Shown piece after piece: positions 8,701-16,758 of a stretch of 21,900 nucleotides of DNA. The translations under genes were made by a program, and so were the position numbers. Positions within the stretch are counted from its first letter, which is position 1; each line of letters opens with the position of its first letter. Source of the DNA: a virus. The notes under the pieces were generated by a model, which ran no database searches, was not told where the DNA came from, and saw only the letters and a program-made list of their open reading frames with translations. The stretch spans positions 1-21,900 of IMG/VR virus record IMGVR_UViG_3300029266_001274; one strand, given 5' to 3'.

Positions 8701-11700
8701 CAAGCTGGCGTTCCAAATATGCGCGGCGACAAAGTTGTTGCCCTCATTCCACGCCGCCAGTTTGACCCAGATGGCAACATAGTTGCGGCTCGGATTATCA
8801 AAGAGGCCCAGATTAAGCGCGGCCTTTCCGCTGATCAACTGCTCGGTACTGAGGATGCGGCTGATTGGTTCGTTGGGTATGTACCCAAATCTTCCCGCTC
8901 GGACAGTACAGACGCCGAGGCGTTGATGGAAGTCTTTGAGCCGCTAGATGAAGCAAACACGGCTGGCGGGCTTGATACAAGAAACCCGAAAGAGCCGCCA
9001 AAGCCGCTAGACTTAGAAGCGCAAGGCGACAATCTTATTGTCGATACCTACAGTTTGCGAGGGACAGAACTTAACGACATTTTCTTTGCCTACAATCTCG
9101 CGCGGTCAAATGGCGTTGATCTTGTTCCAAACCTTAAATCCCCAAATGACTTGCACAACCACGATGTGACCTTGCGCGAACTCGCCAGTTTGGAAGTGGT
9201 TTTAGAAAATGCGGATTGGGATGCCAGCATCAAGGTTGGTGACAAATCTGTACCGCTGTCCTACGACAACCGCTTGCGGGCGATCCAGACTATGCACACG
9301 CTTATGTCTAATATTGCCCCGAATGGGGTGCGGCGACCTTCCACTGACATTACAACTAGCTTGGCTCAAGTTGACAATATCTATGCTGGAGCAAGTGCCA
9401 CCACACGCGCCAATATATCCAAGCTAATTCGTCTTGTTGTGCCAGATGGCACAGCCCCCATATTCAAAGGGGTTGATATGGATGCCAGCGTGTTAGGCCG
9501 CTTTGTGAGTGACCGAAACACGGCACTAAATCAGATTGAAATAAATCCGGAAATGATTGGAAAGACCAAAGACACGGTAGGTCTGTCTGAAACTCACATT
9601 GTAGCCCACGAACTTGGGCATTGGGTTTACGCCAACCTTATGTCGAGCGGCGACAAGGTTGAGTTTTGGGACGCAATCAGTAAATTTTATAAGGACGGTG
9701 GGCGGCTTTACAAAGACGGCGACAAGGACGCCATGTTTGAAATACAGGTCAAATCCCCGTACATCGCAGGGACTAAAAAATCTGTTGGCTTCTCAAATGC
9801 GCTCGACAATCCAAGCGAATATTTTGCCAACCAATTTGCTCTGTTTATGAACCACAAATACGACCTAATGATGTGGCCCCATATTTCGTTCTGGGAAAAA
9901 GCTATGAAGCTGACCAAGCGGCTATGGGCAACCCTGTCTAGCAAGGCAATCATCGACAAAGATTTGGAACCGATCTTTAACAAGCTGATTGAAAGTAAGA
10001 ACAAAGCCGCGCAAGCGCGGTACGCCCGTCCTGTCGAGCCGAAGAACGCTTTGGATGCAACGCTGGCAATTCGATATGACAATCTGTTGAAGTTCAAAAC
10101 CGAACTAACACGGGCAATAGATAATGCTGATCCCATTGCCTTTATCGAAAAGATTAAAGAGCCTAAGTTTGGCCTCGCGGCTGAACTTCGTAGCCTCACA
10201 GCAACTCAGGCCAATGCAAAATTCTATGCAGCCAGCAAGGGCGAGGATTACAAGAAATATACAGGCATGCTTAAAGCATTGCAGGGTGGCGGTCTGGGCG
10301 GGCGTATTAGAAGCTTGGTTAAAGAGATTGACCAGATGGGCCAACGCAATCAATCGGTTGATTACACCCTATTCCCCGACCAGAAAGAGGGTACATACGG
10401 TACGTCATATAGCCTTGATGACTACAAGGAACTCCGCAACCTGTATGACGATTACATCAAGGACACCCTTGATCAAACAATGACCCGTTTGAACGATGCC
10501 TACTATCAATCCACTAACGGTGACATTCCAAATTATGTGGTCAACATCGCCGCCCGCGAGAAGGCGGGATCGCGTTTGGATAAGGCACGGACTTTCGACG
10601 CGAATACAGCCAACACTCGCAGAGTGCGCGGTCAACGCAAATCGACAATGGAACTTGCCGTCAAGAAAATGGGCGAAAAGAAAATAGCGGATGATGCCGA
10701 TGATATTGCGGAATTTTTTGCCGCTGATTATCCGGACATTGAGCCACTGGTTCGTAGCCTTCCCACTTATATGAAGAATGGAAAGCTGACCAAAGACGGT
10801 AGGTCCATTGCGAACAAGATCAAAGAAAAAATCAACTCACAAATGCCGACCTTAGAGCCAGCGAATGTACTTCGTTACAACCAAACCAAAAAAGCGAAAG
10901 CACTAGGTAAAGTTGTAGCAGAGGGTCCATATCAAAATGCTGACATTGACCAGCTTGCCGCCTTGTTCCGCGAAGCATTGCTTGGCGATGGTAACAAAGA
11001 CAAGCTGCAAGATGTGGCGTATGAGTTCACCCGTAAATCTGGCAACATGGGTGTATATACATCGCCCACTGTCCCTGATCAGCCAGCGGTTATTGATGCG
11101 ATCAAGGTTGAGGGGATATTCAATCGCGGCGTTGAGACTGAAACAGGGATCGGTGGCAAAACCCCGTTTGTCCTGTCTAGTTTCCTGAGTGAGATTACCG
11201 CTCGGACCCCAGCTAAAGAAACAGCCGCCCGCAAGATTGCACAGCGGGTCATTGCGCTGGGCCACCAGATAAGCCCTGTTGCCAAAGGTGAAGAATTTAA
11301 TGACTTCCGTGGATTGATGCGGCGTCTGTCGGCAAATGTGGTATCCAAATCAGACATTACCCAATCGGTCAAAGAGTTGACCACAATGTTATTCCAAACC
11401 AATATTATTTCTAGTGGCACTCGCCGTCACCTAGAAAAAACGGCGGTTCGGATGGGCGTTGATGCGGATGAAATTATGTCTCGGATCATGGTCGAAGATA
11501 CTGACATGAACACAGATCGCACAATTATGAAACAGATCAAAGGGCGGTTGTCTGAGGTCGAGGGTTACGAAACCGAGGATGCACTTGACGATGCCCGCAA
11601 CTCAATACGGGAAGGGATCGCATATGTTCTTAACGGGCTGATCGAAAATCCCGCTGCGCGTGAAAGGTTCCTACCCCTCACCATGTACGGTGATATGAAA

Positions 11701-14700
11701 GCTGGCGAGGCTATTATATCGCGTGGATCACCAGCGGGAATTTACAACGATAAAGTTCCCGCTGAGTTTGCGTCTGATTTCGCAAATGACTTCATCGCCA
11801 GCCTGTCGGTTGATGCACAGGCTGCAATCAGGTCTTGGACAGGTGACGATAACATACGCATGATGTTTATATCTCCAAATTCCCGATCACCGTTGCTAGG
11901 TCGGGGCGATCTTATCACGGCCCGCCCAACCAACACAGTCAGCAACTTGCGTGACGGTATCATAGAAGCCACCCCAGAGGGTTCGCGTGAAGCCGTGACC
12001 GAAGGGCTTGACCAACTTCAAGGGGTTCGTAAAGGCGTCCTTGGTATGCGCGAAGATGGCTCGGCAAATGATCTAATAGATCACTATACATTCGGTGATG
12101 TGGTCGGTGAGAACATGGATCGGTTCGGTATCCCAGATCAGACCAGTGTTCGACCAGTGTTTGTGCGAGACAGCAAGCCCGCAATTTTCGCCCGCCGCAT
12201 GACCTACAAAGATGATGTGGTTAAGGGGATTGTGGACGTTCTTAAACGCGAGGCTCGGACCCCCGACCTTGCGGAACAGATCGACACTTACATCAATGAT
12301 AATCTTGGTATGCTGGATGGCAAGGAAGTTTTTGACGGGCTGGCGCGTCTAGCTGGCAGTGTCGAAAACTTACGCCGCACTATAAAGCGGGCGGGTCATT
12401 CCACACTGACCCTTGACGGTGAAACTGTCGTGCTTAATCAGCGCAATGTCAAAGCCGCCACAAGCGGCGACTTTGTTAATGCCAAGGCAATCATCGGTGA
12501 GCGGGACACACTCGCAGGGGTTAATTCGTTCCTTGTTCAAGAGGCGACTATCGCCACTGATGGGGGCGAGGCGGCAACCAAAATGGTATCCGGTCAGCTA
12601 GAGCAAGCTGGTGTTGATAAAGAATATCTGGGCGCGGTAAATAATCTCCGCAACCGGAAAAAGTTTTCGTATAAAGATGCCGAGGTAATTAGAGAACGCA
12701 CACACGCCACCACTAAAACTCAGTCTCAGATTATCGCCAAATCAGGTATGAAATTTATCTCAGAATTTGCAGAGCCAGAGGACGGTTCGGGTGGGCATTT
12801 TGAGCGGGTACACGGTAACATGGCCCGCACTTTGATCCCGCTTACCAAAGCACTGAATGGATTACCCGACAGCAAAAATGCTATTGGTCGGTGGTTCGAT
12901 ATGGGCATAGGTCAAATGGCGCAATCGACAACAGATACCTTTGGTCAGATTGTGGGACTAACACCCGCACGGCGACAGCAACAGCCTAAGAGCCATGAGC
13001 GTATTGCTGCTGCAATGCGTAACTCGGACAAGGTTCAAAGCCTTAAACCAGCCGAGCGGAAGGTTTACAATATCTCGCGTAAATATTTCGATGACATGCG
13101 GGGTCGCATGGCAGCGGCGGGCGAGGTCATAGGAGATATAACAAAAGATTATTTCCCCCAAGTGTGGCGAACTGATTTGATTGAGGCGCGGCGTCCACAA
13201 TTCGAGCAAATGCTGTCCCGTTATTTCCTTGCTGAACACCAAAGGGAATTTGGGACTGCCCGTACACTGACCGATGAACAGGCTTTGAAAAAAGCGCAAG
13301 ATGTGGCGTCTAATCTTTTGAAAGATGAAGGGGTATTGTTCCCGAAGCCTAATATCTTTTCGACAAAAGGACTTGGCGGGGCTGATGATCACTTAGACTA
13401 TGCCCGCTTGATCAGGCTGGACAAAAGCAAAGAGTTCACAGACCCCACCCGACCAGCCGATGATCTGGGCGCGTTCCTAGAAAACGATCTAATGATGGTA
13501 ATGTCGAAGTATGCCGACAACGCAGAACGGCGGCTGGATATATCAACTAAGTACGGTCCAGGGGCGCATGCTTTGTCTGATTACGTTTCCGTGATCCGCA
13601 ACGGACCAGAGGGTATCGCTAGTCTGCTGTCATCAAACAAAATTATGGCAAAGGATCGCCATATTTTCCAAGGTCCGGATGAAGATGATATAGAGGGCAT
13701 GGGTGCGCTCAAGGAAAAATTCGTTACTTCTTTGTTTAAGCCACCGTTTGCTTCAAAGAAAAACGCTGAGTTCTTTTCTGATCGGCTGTTGCAGAAAGCA
13801 CGGTCTGGGGCGAACCAAGATGACCTGACCCGTGACATAATGGAACTGTTGCAGGGTGACGGCATGGGCGACGAATTTTCTGATGCCATGCGGCGTAACT
13901 TCCGCAAACGTGCCGAGGCCATAGCCGCCGCGCTGACCGACACTAATGGCTTAACTCGCGTACCAAGTGACGATAACGTGAAACACGCCGAGCAATACGG
14001 CGAGTTGCTGCTGAGAAGGCCACAAGGTTCCGCAAGTGCGCGGCGGTTATCGTCTGCCTTGCGGATGGTAAACGGGGTGACATTGCTATCCTTCACCACG
14101 CTCACATCGCTGGGCGACCTTGTACTTCCATTGATCAGGTCGGGAGATTTCAAGGCTTGGACCGCCGCGCTTGGTCAGTTTATGGCTGACCCCGTGGCGG
14201 GTGGGGCGTATCGTGACATGATACGCAATGTCGGTGTGGCGGTTGAGAACACTGTTCACCAGAGAATGTCACAAGGATATGGGGTTGATGCTACCAAATT
14301 CTCCACGGGGTTTTTCACAGCAACGGGTCTGACACCTTGGACAAACATGATGCGTGAATTGGCAGGGGCTACAGCCTATGAGCATTTCAAGGCACAGACT
14401 AGGATCGCGCGGGAAGCCCCCAACACTCGCCAAGGTCGGATCGCCAAACGAAACCTAGATTATTTCGGGCTGACTAATCTGGTCGATGGTAAGTCAATGG
14501 ACATTGACATGATTATGAAAAGCGCGGGAACTGAGGCTGAGAACCCACAGTACCGAGACATTCAAAACGCGATCATAAAATTCTCAAACGAAAGTATCTT
14601 TACGCCGAACATGAATGACCTACCACAGTGGGCCAACGGCCCAACGGGTGCGGTGATTGCTCAACTTAAATCGTTCCCGCTCAAAATGCTGAGATTGGGA

Positions 14701-15261
14701 CGGTACGCATACAGTGAGGCGGCACGATCAGACGATCCAAATTTTGCCCCAGCCTTGCTTTACATGACGGCTGGCCCAGCAATGGGATTTGGTGCAGCCA
14801 CAATCAAGGATGTTGTGCAAGGTCGGGGCGGTGAGGACAACCGCGAGTTCGACACACGGGATCGCCGCATAACTAAAACCTTTAAATCGCTGGATGGTCA
14901 GCTTGGCGACAACACAGACAAAGCTTTGGGCTGGTACTTCGACGGGTTTATGACAATGGGCGGGCTGGGTATCATCGGTGAAATGCTCTATGACACAGCC
15001 AACCAACTAGATAATGGTGCATACGGTCAAATCAGGATGATGGAAACTGTCATGGGTCCGACCAGTGGGTTGTTCTTCGATGCCTCAACGGTACTCGCGG
15101 GCATGCAAGATGCGGCAAGCAATGCTATCACTGGAGAGGGTACAACGGGCAAGACCCGTGCGGCGGTGCGCGAAACAGTCAGCCGAGTGCCGATCCTTGG
15201 TCAAGTTTCTGCTGCCCGCGAAAGCATTGTGGACACTGTTGCTGGGCCACCATCCAAGTAG
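5704..15261 (+). CDS. Giant polyvalent-like ejected virion protein with zinc metallopeptidase domain (3185 aa)
   Basis: This single 9.6 kb frame starts at an ATG with TGGAG at 5691-5695. Visible regions in order are as follows. An N-terminal region (about 1-150) includes DPTNLIPVAGQLGKA, a pattern common in giant phage virion proteins. Glycine-rich hydrophobic patches lie at about 125-235. A charged coiled-coil-like stretch spans 255-358. A Pro-Gly-Gln repeat spans about 366-583. A zinc metallopeptidase motif HELGH sits at 1302-1306, with a possible third ligand Glu1372 in NPSEYFANQF. Residues 2480-2488 (TKDYFPQVW) match a motif I associate with such giants. The C-terminal ~400 residues hold hydrophobic Gly-rich segments, including 2791-2811. 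Polyvalent proteins of phages and conjugative elements are known to carry metallopeptidase domains and to enter the host with the DNA. Co-injection and acting on a host protein are inference here. A purely structural self-cleaving role is an alternative. Confidence 0.75.
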   Translation: MSDDINDFLNMSWGAEPAAQDDYSYVNLSGVELVTNNDAIKDVRDYYSAQGETFTDLSSMWDQFYSDRRWNDVNTLGAVTNAAENFMAGDDNARLGRLSRIWANAPMRGSTLDRVWDYGKAAVLDPTNLIPVAGQLGKAKQAFGLARAAGNTLQQSRRAGRVAGAKTAAGQEALIGGAVGGLQDTLNQSVEVDQGLSDGFDIGRLGRSVALDAGLSGVAGGALDYAGTSAIGRNIPVLNKLIGGDYADDIANWEVTTTLGQTLTQRRTAIESGLTRIDNELATDGADVDVLTEERIELAAEQAKIEADRAIVNDMDGRLDDLATQMQSAVKEGVDATPIRTEYQTLLTEYNKIVARRRIRPAAVEGPPAMQGPQVPPMQGPQMPPMQGPQMPPMQGPQMPPMQGPQMPPMQGPQMPPMQGPQMPPMQGPQMPPVQGPPQMQGPQMPPVQGPPQVQGPQMPAVQGPPELQGPPRPPETQGPPEMQGPPRPPEVQGPPRPVQGPPELQGPPRAPETQGPPEMQGPSRPVQGPPEMQGPPRAPEVQGPPEMQGPNRPVQGPPEMQGPPLGPDLQGPPEMQGPPVPEGDGSVEYRASSAKVNDQLEQLIMSNSDVITRQQINEMAAANKLSLTSGRKIGGTALKQIKRFVDDARASAEVEVPDVQGPSLPTSGDGSFIGPVQKALANVPIAGDADFVGPVGSGSKTFAKNEAKLTQDDRDDDAVRRLMKMAAGLNGDRIVNIRTRLLRAYPKFNTPEIRKRLDNLEMQRAKDGAAANPDRVLRTEIDTGKSTPSRMADQTQKSMEKIEDVPPYIIDMETGRRIANPEYKQAGMGPSYAMKAGVDIGGGRSVTSLYGARTKDFPLESVKRIVVSDAKKGVQQSLYPYTAYRGEKLYDGKADGGDIVFYSPVVRKSFSTPEGAFKAAGVSPDQKYLVDEDALPVYTDRQYAEEKSAIIQQAEDGKITVEEMEDQVDILDARSEGAMSRPQKKEVVGRSGKVMTRLQAGVPNMRGDKVVALIPRRQFDPDGNIVAARIIKEAQIKRGLSADQLLGTEDAADWFVGYVPKSSRSDSTDAEALMEVFEPLDEANTAGGLDTRNPKEPPKPLDLEAQGDNLIVDTYSLRGTELNDIFFAYNLARSNGVDLVPNLKSPNDLHNHDVTLRELASLEVVLENADWDASIKVGDKSVPLSYDNRLRAIQTMHTLMSNIAPNGVRRPSTDITTSLAQVDNIYAGASATTRANISKLIRLVVPDGTAPIFKGVDMDASVLGRFVSDRNTALNQIEINPEMIGKTKDTVGLSETHIVAHELGHWVYANLMSSGDKVEFWDAISKFYKDGGRLYKDGDKDAMFEIQVKSPYIAGTKKSVGFSNALDNPSEYFANQFALFMNHKYDLMMWPHISFWEKAMKLTKRLWATLSSKAIIDKDLEPIFNKLIESKNKAAQARYARPVEPKNALDATLAIRYDNLLKFKTELTRAIDNADPIAFIEKIKEPKFGLAAELRSLTATQANAKFYAASKGEDYKKYTGMLKALQGGGLGGRIRSLVKEIDQMGQRNQSVDYTLFPDQKEGTYGTSYSLDDYKELRNLYDDYIKDTLDQTMTRLNDAYYQSTNGDIPNYVVNIAAREKAGSRLDKARTFDANTANTRRVRGQRKSTMELAVKKMGEKKIADDADDIAEFFAADYPDIEPLVRSLPTYMKNGKLTKDGRSIANKIKEKINSQMPTLEPANVLRYNQTKKAKALGKVVAEGPYQNADIDQLAALFREALLGDGNKDKLQDVAYEFTRKSGNMGVYTSPTVPDQPAVIDAIKVEGIFNRGVETETGIGGKTPFVLSSFLSEITARTPAKETAARKIAQRVIALGHQISPVAKGEEFNDFRGLMRRLSANVVSKSDITQSVKELTTMLFQTNIISSGTRRHLEKTAVRMGVDADEIMSRIMVEDTDMNTDRTIMKQIKGRLSEVEGYETEDALDDARNSIREGIAYVLNGLIENPAARERFLPLTMYGDMKAGEAIISRGSPAGIYNDKVPAEFASDFANDFIASLSVDAQAAIRSWTGDDNIRMMFISPNSRSPLLGRGDLITARPTNTVSNLRDGIIEATPEGSREAVTEGLDQLQGVRKGVLGMREDGSANDLIDHYTFGDVVGENMDRFGIPDQTSVRPVFVRDSKPAIFARRMTYKDDVVKGIVDVLKREARTPDLAEQIDTYINDNLGMLDGKEVFDGLARLAGSVENLRRTIKRAGHSTLTLDGETVVLNQRNVKAATSGDFVNAKAIIGERDTLAGVNSFLVQEATIATDGGEAATKMVSGQLEQAGVDKEYLGAVNNLRNRKKFSYKDAEVIRERTHATTKTQSQIIAKSGMKFISEFAEPEDGSGGHFERVHGNMARTLIPLTKALNGLPDSKNAIGRWFDMGIGQMAQSTTDTFGQIVGLTPARRQQQPKSHERIAAAMRNSDKVQSLKPAERKVYNISRKYFDDMRGRMAAAGEVIGDITKDYFPQVWRTDLIEARRPQFEQMLSRYFLAEHQREFGTARTLTDEQALKKAQDVASNLLKDEGVLFPKPNIFSTKGLGGADDHLDYARLIRLDKSKEFTDPTRPADDLGAFLENDLMMVMSKYADNAERRLDISTKYGPGAHALSDYVSVIRNGPEGIASLLSSNKIMAKDRHIFQGPDEDDIEGMGALKEKFVTSLFKPPFASKKNAEFFSDRLLQKARSGANQDDLTRDIMELLQGDGMGDEFSDAMRRNFRKRAEAIAAALTDTNGLTRVPSDDNVKHAEQYGELLLRRPQGSASARRLSSALRMVNGVTLLSFTTLTSLGDLVLPLIRSGDFKAWTAALGQFMADPVAGGAYRDMIRNVGVAVENTVHQRMSQGYGVDATKFSTGFFTATGLTPWTNMMRELAGATAYEHFKAQTRIAREAPNTRQGRIAKRNLDYFGLTNLVDGKSMDIDMIMKSAGTEAENPQYRDIQNAIIKFSNESIFTPNMNDLPQWANGPTGAVIAQLKSFPLKMLRLGRYAYSEAARSDDPNFAPALLYMTAGPAMGFGAATIKDVVQGRGGEDNREFDTRDRRITKTFKSLDGQLGDNTDKALGWYFDGFMTMGGLGIIGEMLYDTANQLDNGAYGQIRMMETVMGPTSGLFFDASTVLAGMQDAASNAITGEGTTGKTRAAVRETVSRVPILGQVSAARESIVDTVAGPPSK
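6814..7005 (+). repeat. Tandem 24-nt coding repeat, 8 units (QGPQMPPM)
   Basis: Eight contiguous 24-base units each encode QGPQMPPM or a one-residue variant (V at position 5 in unit 1, V at position 8 in unit 8). Alternate units use different synonymous codons: units 2 and 4 end ATG-CCC-CCG-ATG, while units 3, 5 and 7 end ATG-CCG-CCA-ATG. This gives a higher-order period of 48 bases, which suggests the array grew by duplication of two-unit blocks. The product is a proline-rich, probably disordered or polyproline-II segment of the giant virion protein. Confidence 0.95.
7006..7440 (+). repeat. Degenerate Pro-Gly-Gln repeat continuing the tandem array
   Basis: Directly after the regular array the same protein continues with about eleven units that start with QGPP and run 7 to 15 residues, typically QGPPEMQGPPRAPEV or QGPPEMQGPSRPV. 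Met gives way to Glu and Arg, so this half is charged while the first half is neutral. Unit length varies but stays in frame, and stop codons are absent, so the coding function is maintained. It probably forms a flexible extended linker between the coiled-coil region and the rest of the giant protein. Confidence 0.85.
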
Positions 15262-15267
15262 ATACAG

Positions 15268-15298
15268 AAAAACCCCCGCCGTGGGTGCGGCGAGGGTT
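15268..15298 (-). terminator. Intrinsic terminator for the leftward operon
   Basis: Arms 15271-15281 and 15288-15298 form an 11-bp stem with a 6-base loop. In rightward RNA one position (15276/15293) is a C-A mismatch and no U-run follows. In leftward RNA the same position is a U-G wobble, and the stem runs into five Us (A-run at 15268-15272). The element is therefore built for leftward transcripts ending after 15338, though it may also slow rightward transcripts from the giant gene, whose stop lies 10 bases away. Confidence 0.8.
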
Positions 15299-15337
15299 CG
15301 TATATTGGAGAATGTTCATATGAGGAACAGGACAACC

Positions 15338-15649
15338 TTAGTTGTCTTTAGTGTCTTTTGCAATACTAAATTCACTGCCCAAGCTACTGTAGCCGACCTT
15401 ATCTAGCCACCCATCCTCTGATGATATTGTGTGACAGAGCCGACAGGTCTTGACCCAATCCATCATAAGGGCGACATGACCCGCTGTGATTTCGCCATGC
15501 AAAGCCAAAGCATTTTTGGCAATTATGTTCCAACCAGTAGCGATATTTTTATGAGTGGTGAGGGCTTCTCCGTATTCCTCGGCTCTCGGCCCATTGATTA
15601 GAGCCTTCGCTTTGTCGAGTGTTTCATTTCGCCTTAAAGTTTTAGACAT
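15338..15649 (-). CDS. DUF6378 family phage protein (103 aa)
   Basis: The sequence carries the pattern I associate with the DUF6378 family, a small phage protein family of unknown function. An N-terminal helix has KAKALINGPRAEEYGEAL (about residues 13-30), followed by HKNIATGW. Near the C-terminus is VKTCRLCHT, and then EDGWLDKVGYSSLGSEF, where the acidic residue, Trp and GY are the usual conserved positions. Length is typical. The ATG at 15649 has AAGGGG seven bases upstream and overlaps the preceding gene by eight bases, so it is translated as part of the leftward operon. Its stop codon lies in the loop of a perfect 6-bp inverted repeat (15331-15346, GACAAC/GTTGTC) just before the terminator. 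It is the last gene of the operon. Family assignment is by pattern memory, not by search. Confidence 0.75.
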   Translation of the reverse strand: MSKTLRRNETLDKAKALINGPRAEEYGEALTTHKNIATGWNIIAKNALALHGEITAGHVALMMDWVKTCRLCHTISSEDGWLDKVGYSSLGSEFSIAKDTKDN

Positions 15650-15926
15650 TTGTTAGCCCCTTCAAGTAATTTAATTCTAACAGATCAACCTCAAATTCGG
15701 ACGCGCTGACTTGCAACTCTACTAATCTTTCTTTGACATGCTTCTGTTTCATTCGGGCTTTGTGATAATCGTCATAACTTGGGTGGTCTGACTGATCACC
15801 GCCGACACTGGCAATCTGTTCGATCCGATCTTGGATACTTTCTATTTCCGCTCTGCGCCGAATTATCGCCTCGCGTATATTTTTCAGATCATCAAAAATA
15901 ATTGGCGCACCACTGATCTTATTCAT
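15642..15926 (-). CDS. Hypothetical coiled-coil protein (94 aa)
   Basis: I do not recognise a family. Most of the protein looks like two charged helices. The first covers about residues 12-40 (DDLKNIREAIIRRRAEIES then IQDRIEQI) and the second about 52-88 (YDDYHKARMKQKHVKERL then EVDLLELNYL), separated by a short Gly/Asp/Ser turn. It has no cysteines and no catalytic motif. The start overlaps the exonuclease stop as ATGA, and a GGA lies six bases upstream of the ATG. Translation is therefore probably coupled to the exonuclease gene. A helical-hairpin partner or regulator of a neighbouring DNA-processing protein is possible but unproven. Confidence 0.65.
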   Translation of the reverse strand: MNKISGAPIIFDDLKNIREAIIRRRAEIESIQDRIEQIASVGGDQSDHPSYDDYHKARMKQKHVKERLVELQVSASEFEVDLLELNYLKGLTNV

Positions 15927-16753
15927 TTTGGTTCCATCTTTATCTGTTCGTACTGGTCACAAACTTTTTCTGAGTTACACCCATAGGGGCAAGCAAAATC
16001 CCCATCGGGAGTAGGTCTGGAATGTTTACACATCTGGGCCGAAGGCGGCAGCGGAGGGTTTTCCCAGCACTGAGTGCGCTTGAAACACATCTTGCACCGC
16101 CAATCGTTTGGGGTGGATGATACACGCCAAGAATGACCGTCCAGCGCGGCTTGAATATTACTATAGATTTCGTCCCACATTTCCTGATCGAAAGGGACAA
16201 TCTCGGCATGGTATCCGCTGGTGTTTTTGCAGTAAGAAATAAAAAATGATCGCTCAATCTTGAACATCGCCATCATCATTTGCATCTGTGAATAATAATG
16301 GCGGTGGGATGCCTTAACCCCGTATCCCTTAAACTTTTTAAAGTTGGCGTCATTCATACTTTTGATTTCAAGGATCAGCGGCTCACTGCCATCCTCTAAA
16401 TCTACCAGCCCGTCCGAGTGACAGACCACATGCCCACCAAGCCACTCGGCGCGGTGTTGCCGACCCGTCATTAAGTCTTTTTCGTACACCCTGAGATTTG
16501 CCATGCGCTTGAGATCACGCACGACCTGATCCTCTAGTCTATGCCCCTCTCGGAATATCCTTTGGGTGCGCGGCTCAACCGGATCGTTTGGTGCGCCCCG
16601 CAAAGAAAGCTGCATTTTGGCGATGCACTCATGTCCGGTAGACGCCCCGATGTAACATCGGGGGGTCTCACCTTTCTTTCTCGCCGTTTCAGAAAAGCCG
16701 CTGTCGATAGCTTCAACGACAGCGGCGGCTATTGGGTGTACCGGATGTTCCAT
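15923..16753 (-). CDS. Cas4-like PD-(D/E)XK exonuclease with iron-sulfur-type cysteines (276 aa)
   Basis: Likely a DNA end-resecting nuclease of the Cas4/RecB-like fold. The PD-(D/E)XK core is visible: His71 in EGHRLEDQV, Asp114 in HSDGLVD, Glu129 and Lys131 in LEIKSMN, and a Gln-rich motif at YYSQMQ (153-158). One cysteine before the core (Cys43) and three after it (Cys220, Cys223, Cys229) match the 1+3 arrangement that holds a 4Fe-4S cluster in Cas4 and AddB enzymes. Four further cysteines (242, 255, 259, 265) form an extra C-terminal cluster. Its operon partners are an SSB-like protein and a RecA-fold ATPase, which fits recombination. There is no CRISPR array here, so a CRISPR role is not indicated. 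The ATG at 16753 has no visible SD. It lies five bases after the upstream stop in an A-rich run, so re-initiation is likely. Confidence 0.8.
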   Translation of the reverse strand: MEHPVHPIAAAVVEAIDSGFSETARKKGETPRCYIGASTGHECIAKMQLSLRGAPNDPVEPRTQRIFREGHRLEDQVVRDLKRMANLRVYEKDLMTGRQHRAEWLGGHVVCHSDGLVDLEDGSEPLILEIKSMNDANFKKFKGYGVKASHRHYYSQMQMMMAMFKIERSFFISYCKNTSGYHAEIVPFDQEMWDEIYSNIQAALDGHSWRVSSTPNDWRCKMCFKRTQCWENPPLPPSAQMCKHSRPTPDGDFACPYGCNSEKVCDQYEQIKMEPK

Positions 16754-16758
16754 TTTTT

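Noticed and set aside
12726-14153. Several leftward frames of 60-190 codons inside the giant gene
   Set aside because: They lack ribosome sites and domain-like sequence, and the rightward frame is continuous with recognisable motifs on either side.
15320-15406. 28-codon rightward frame with GGAG nine bases upstream, antisense to the end of the DUF6378 gene
   Set aside because: It is very short, lies beyond the terminator-like hairpin and overlaps a better-supported gene on the other strand.
15923-16753. Cas4-like protein as a sign of a CRISPR-Cas locus
   Set aside because: No repeat-spacer array, Cas1 or Cas2 is present. The neighbours are phage recombination genes, so a stand-alone recombination nuclease is the better reading.
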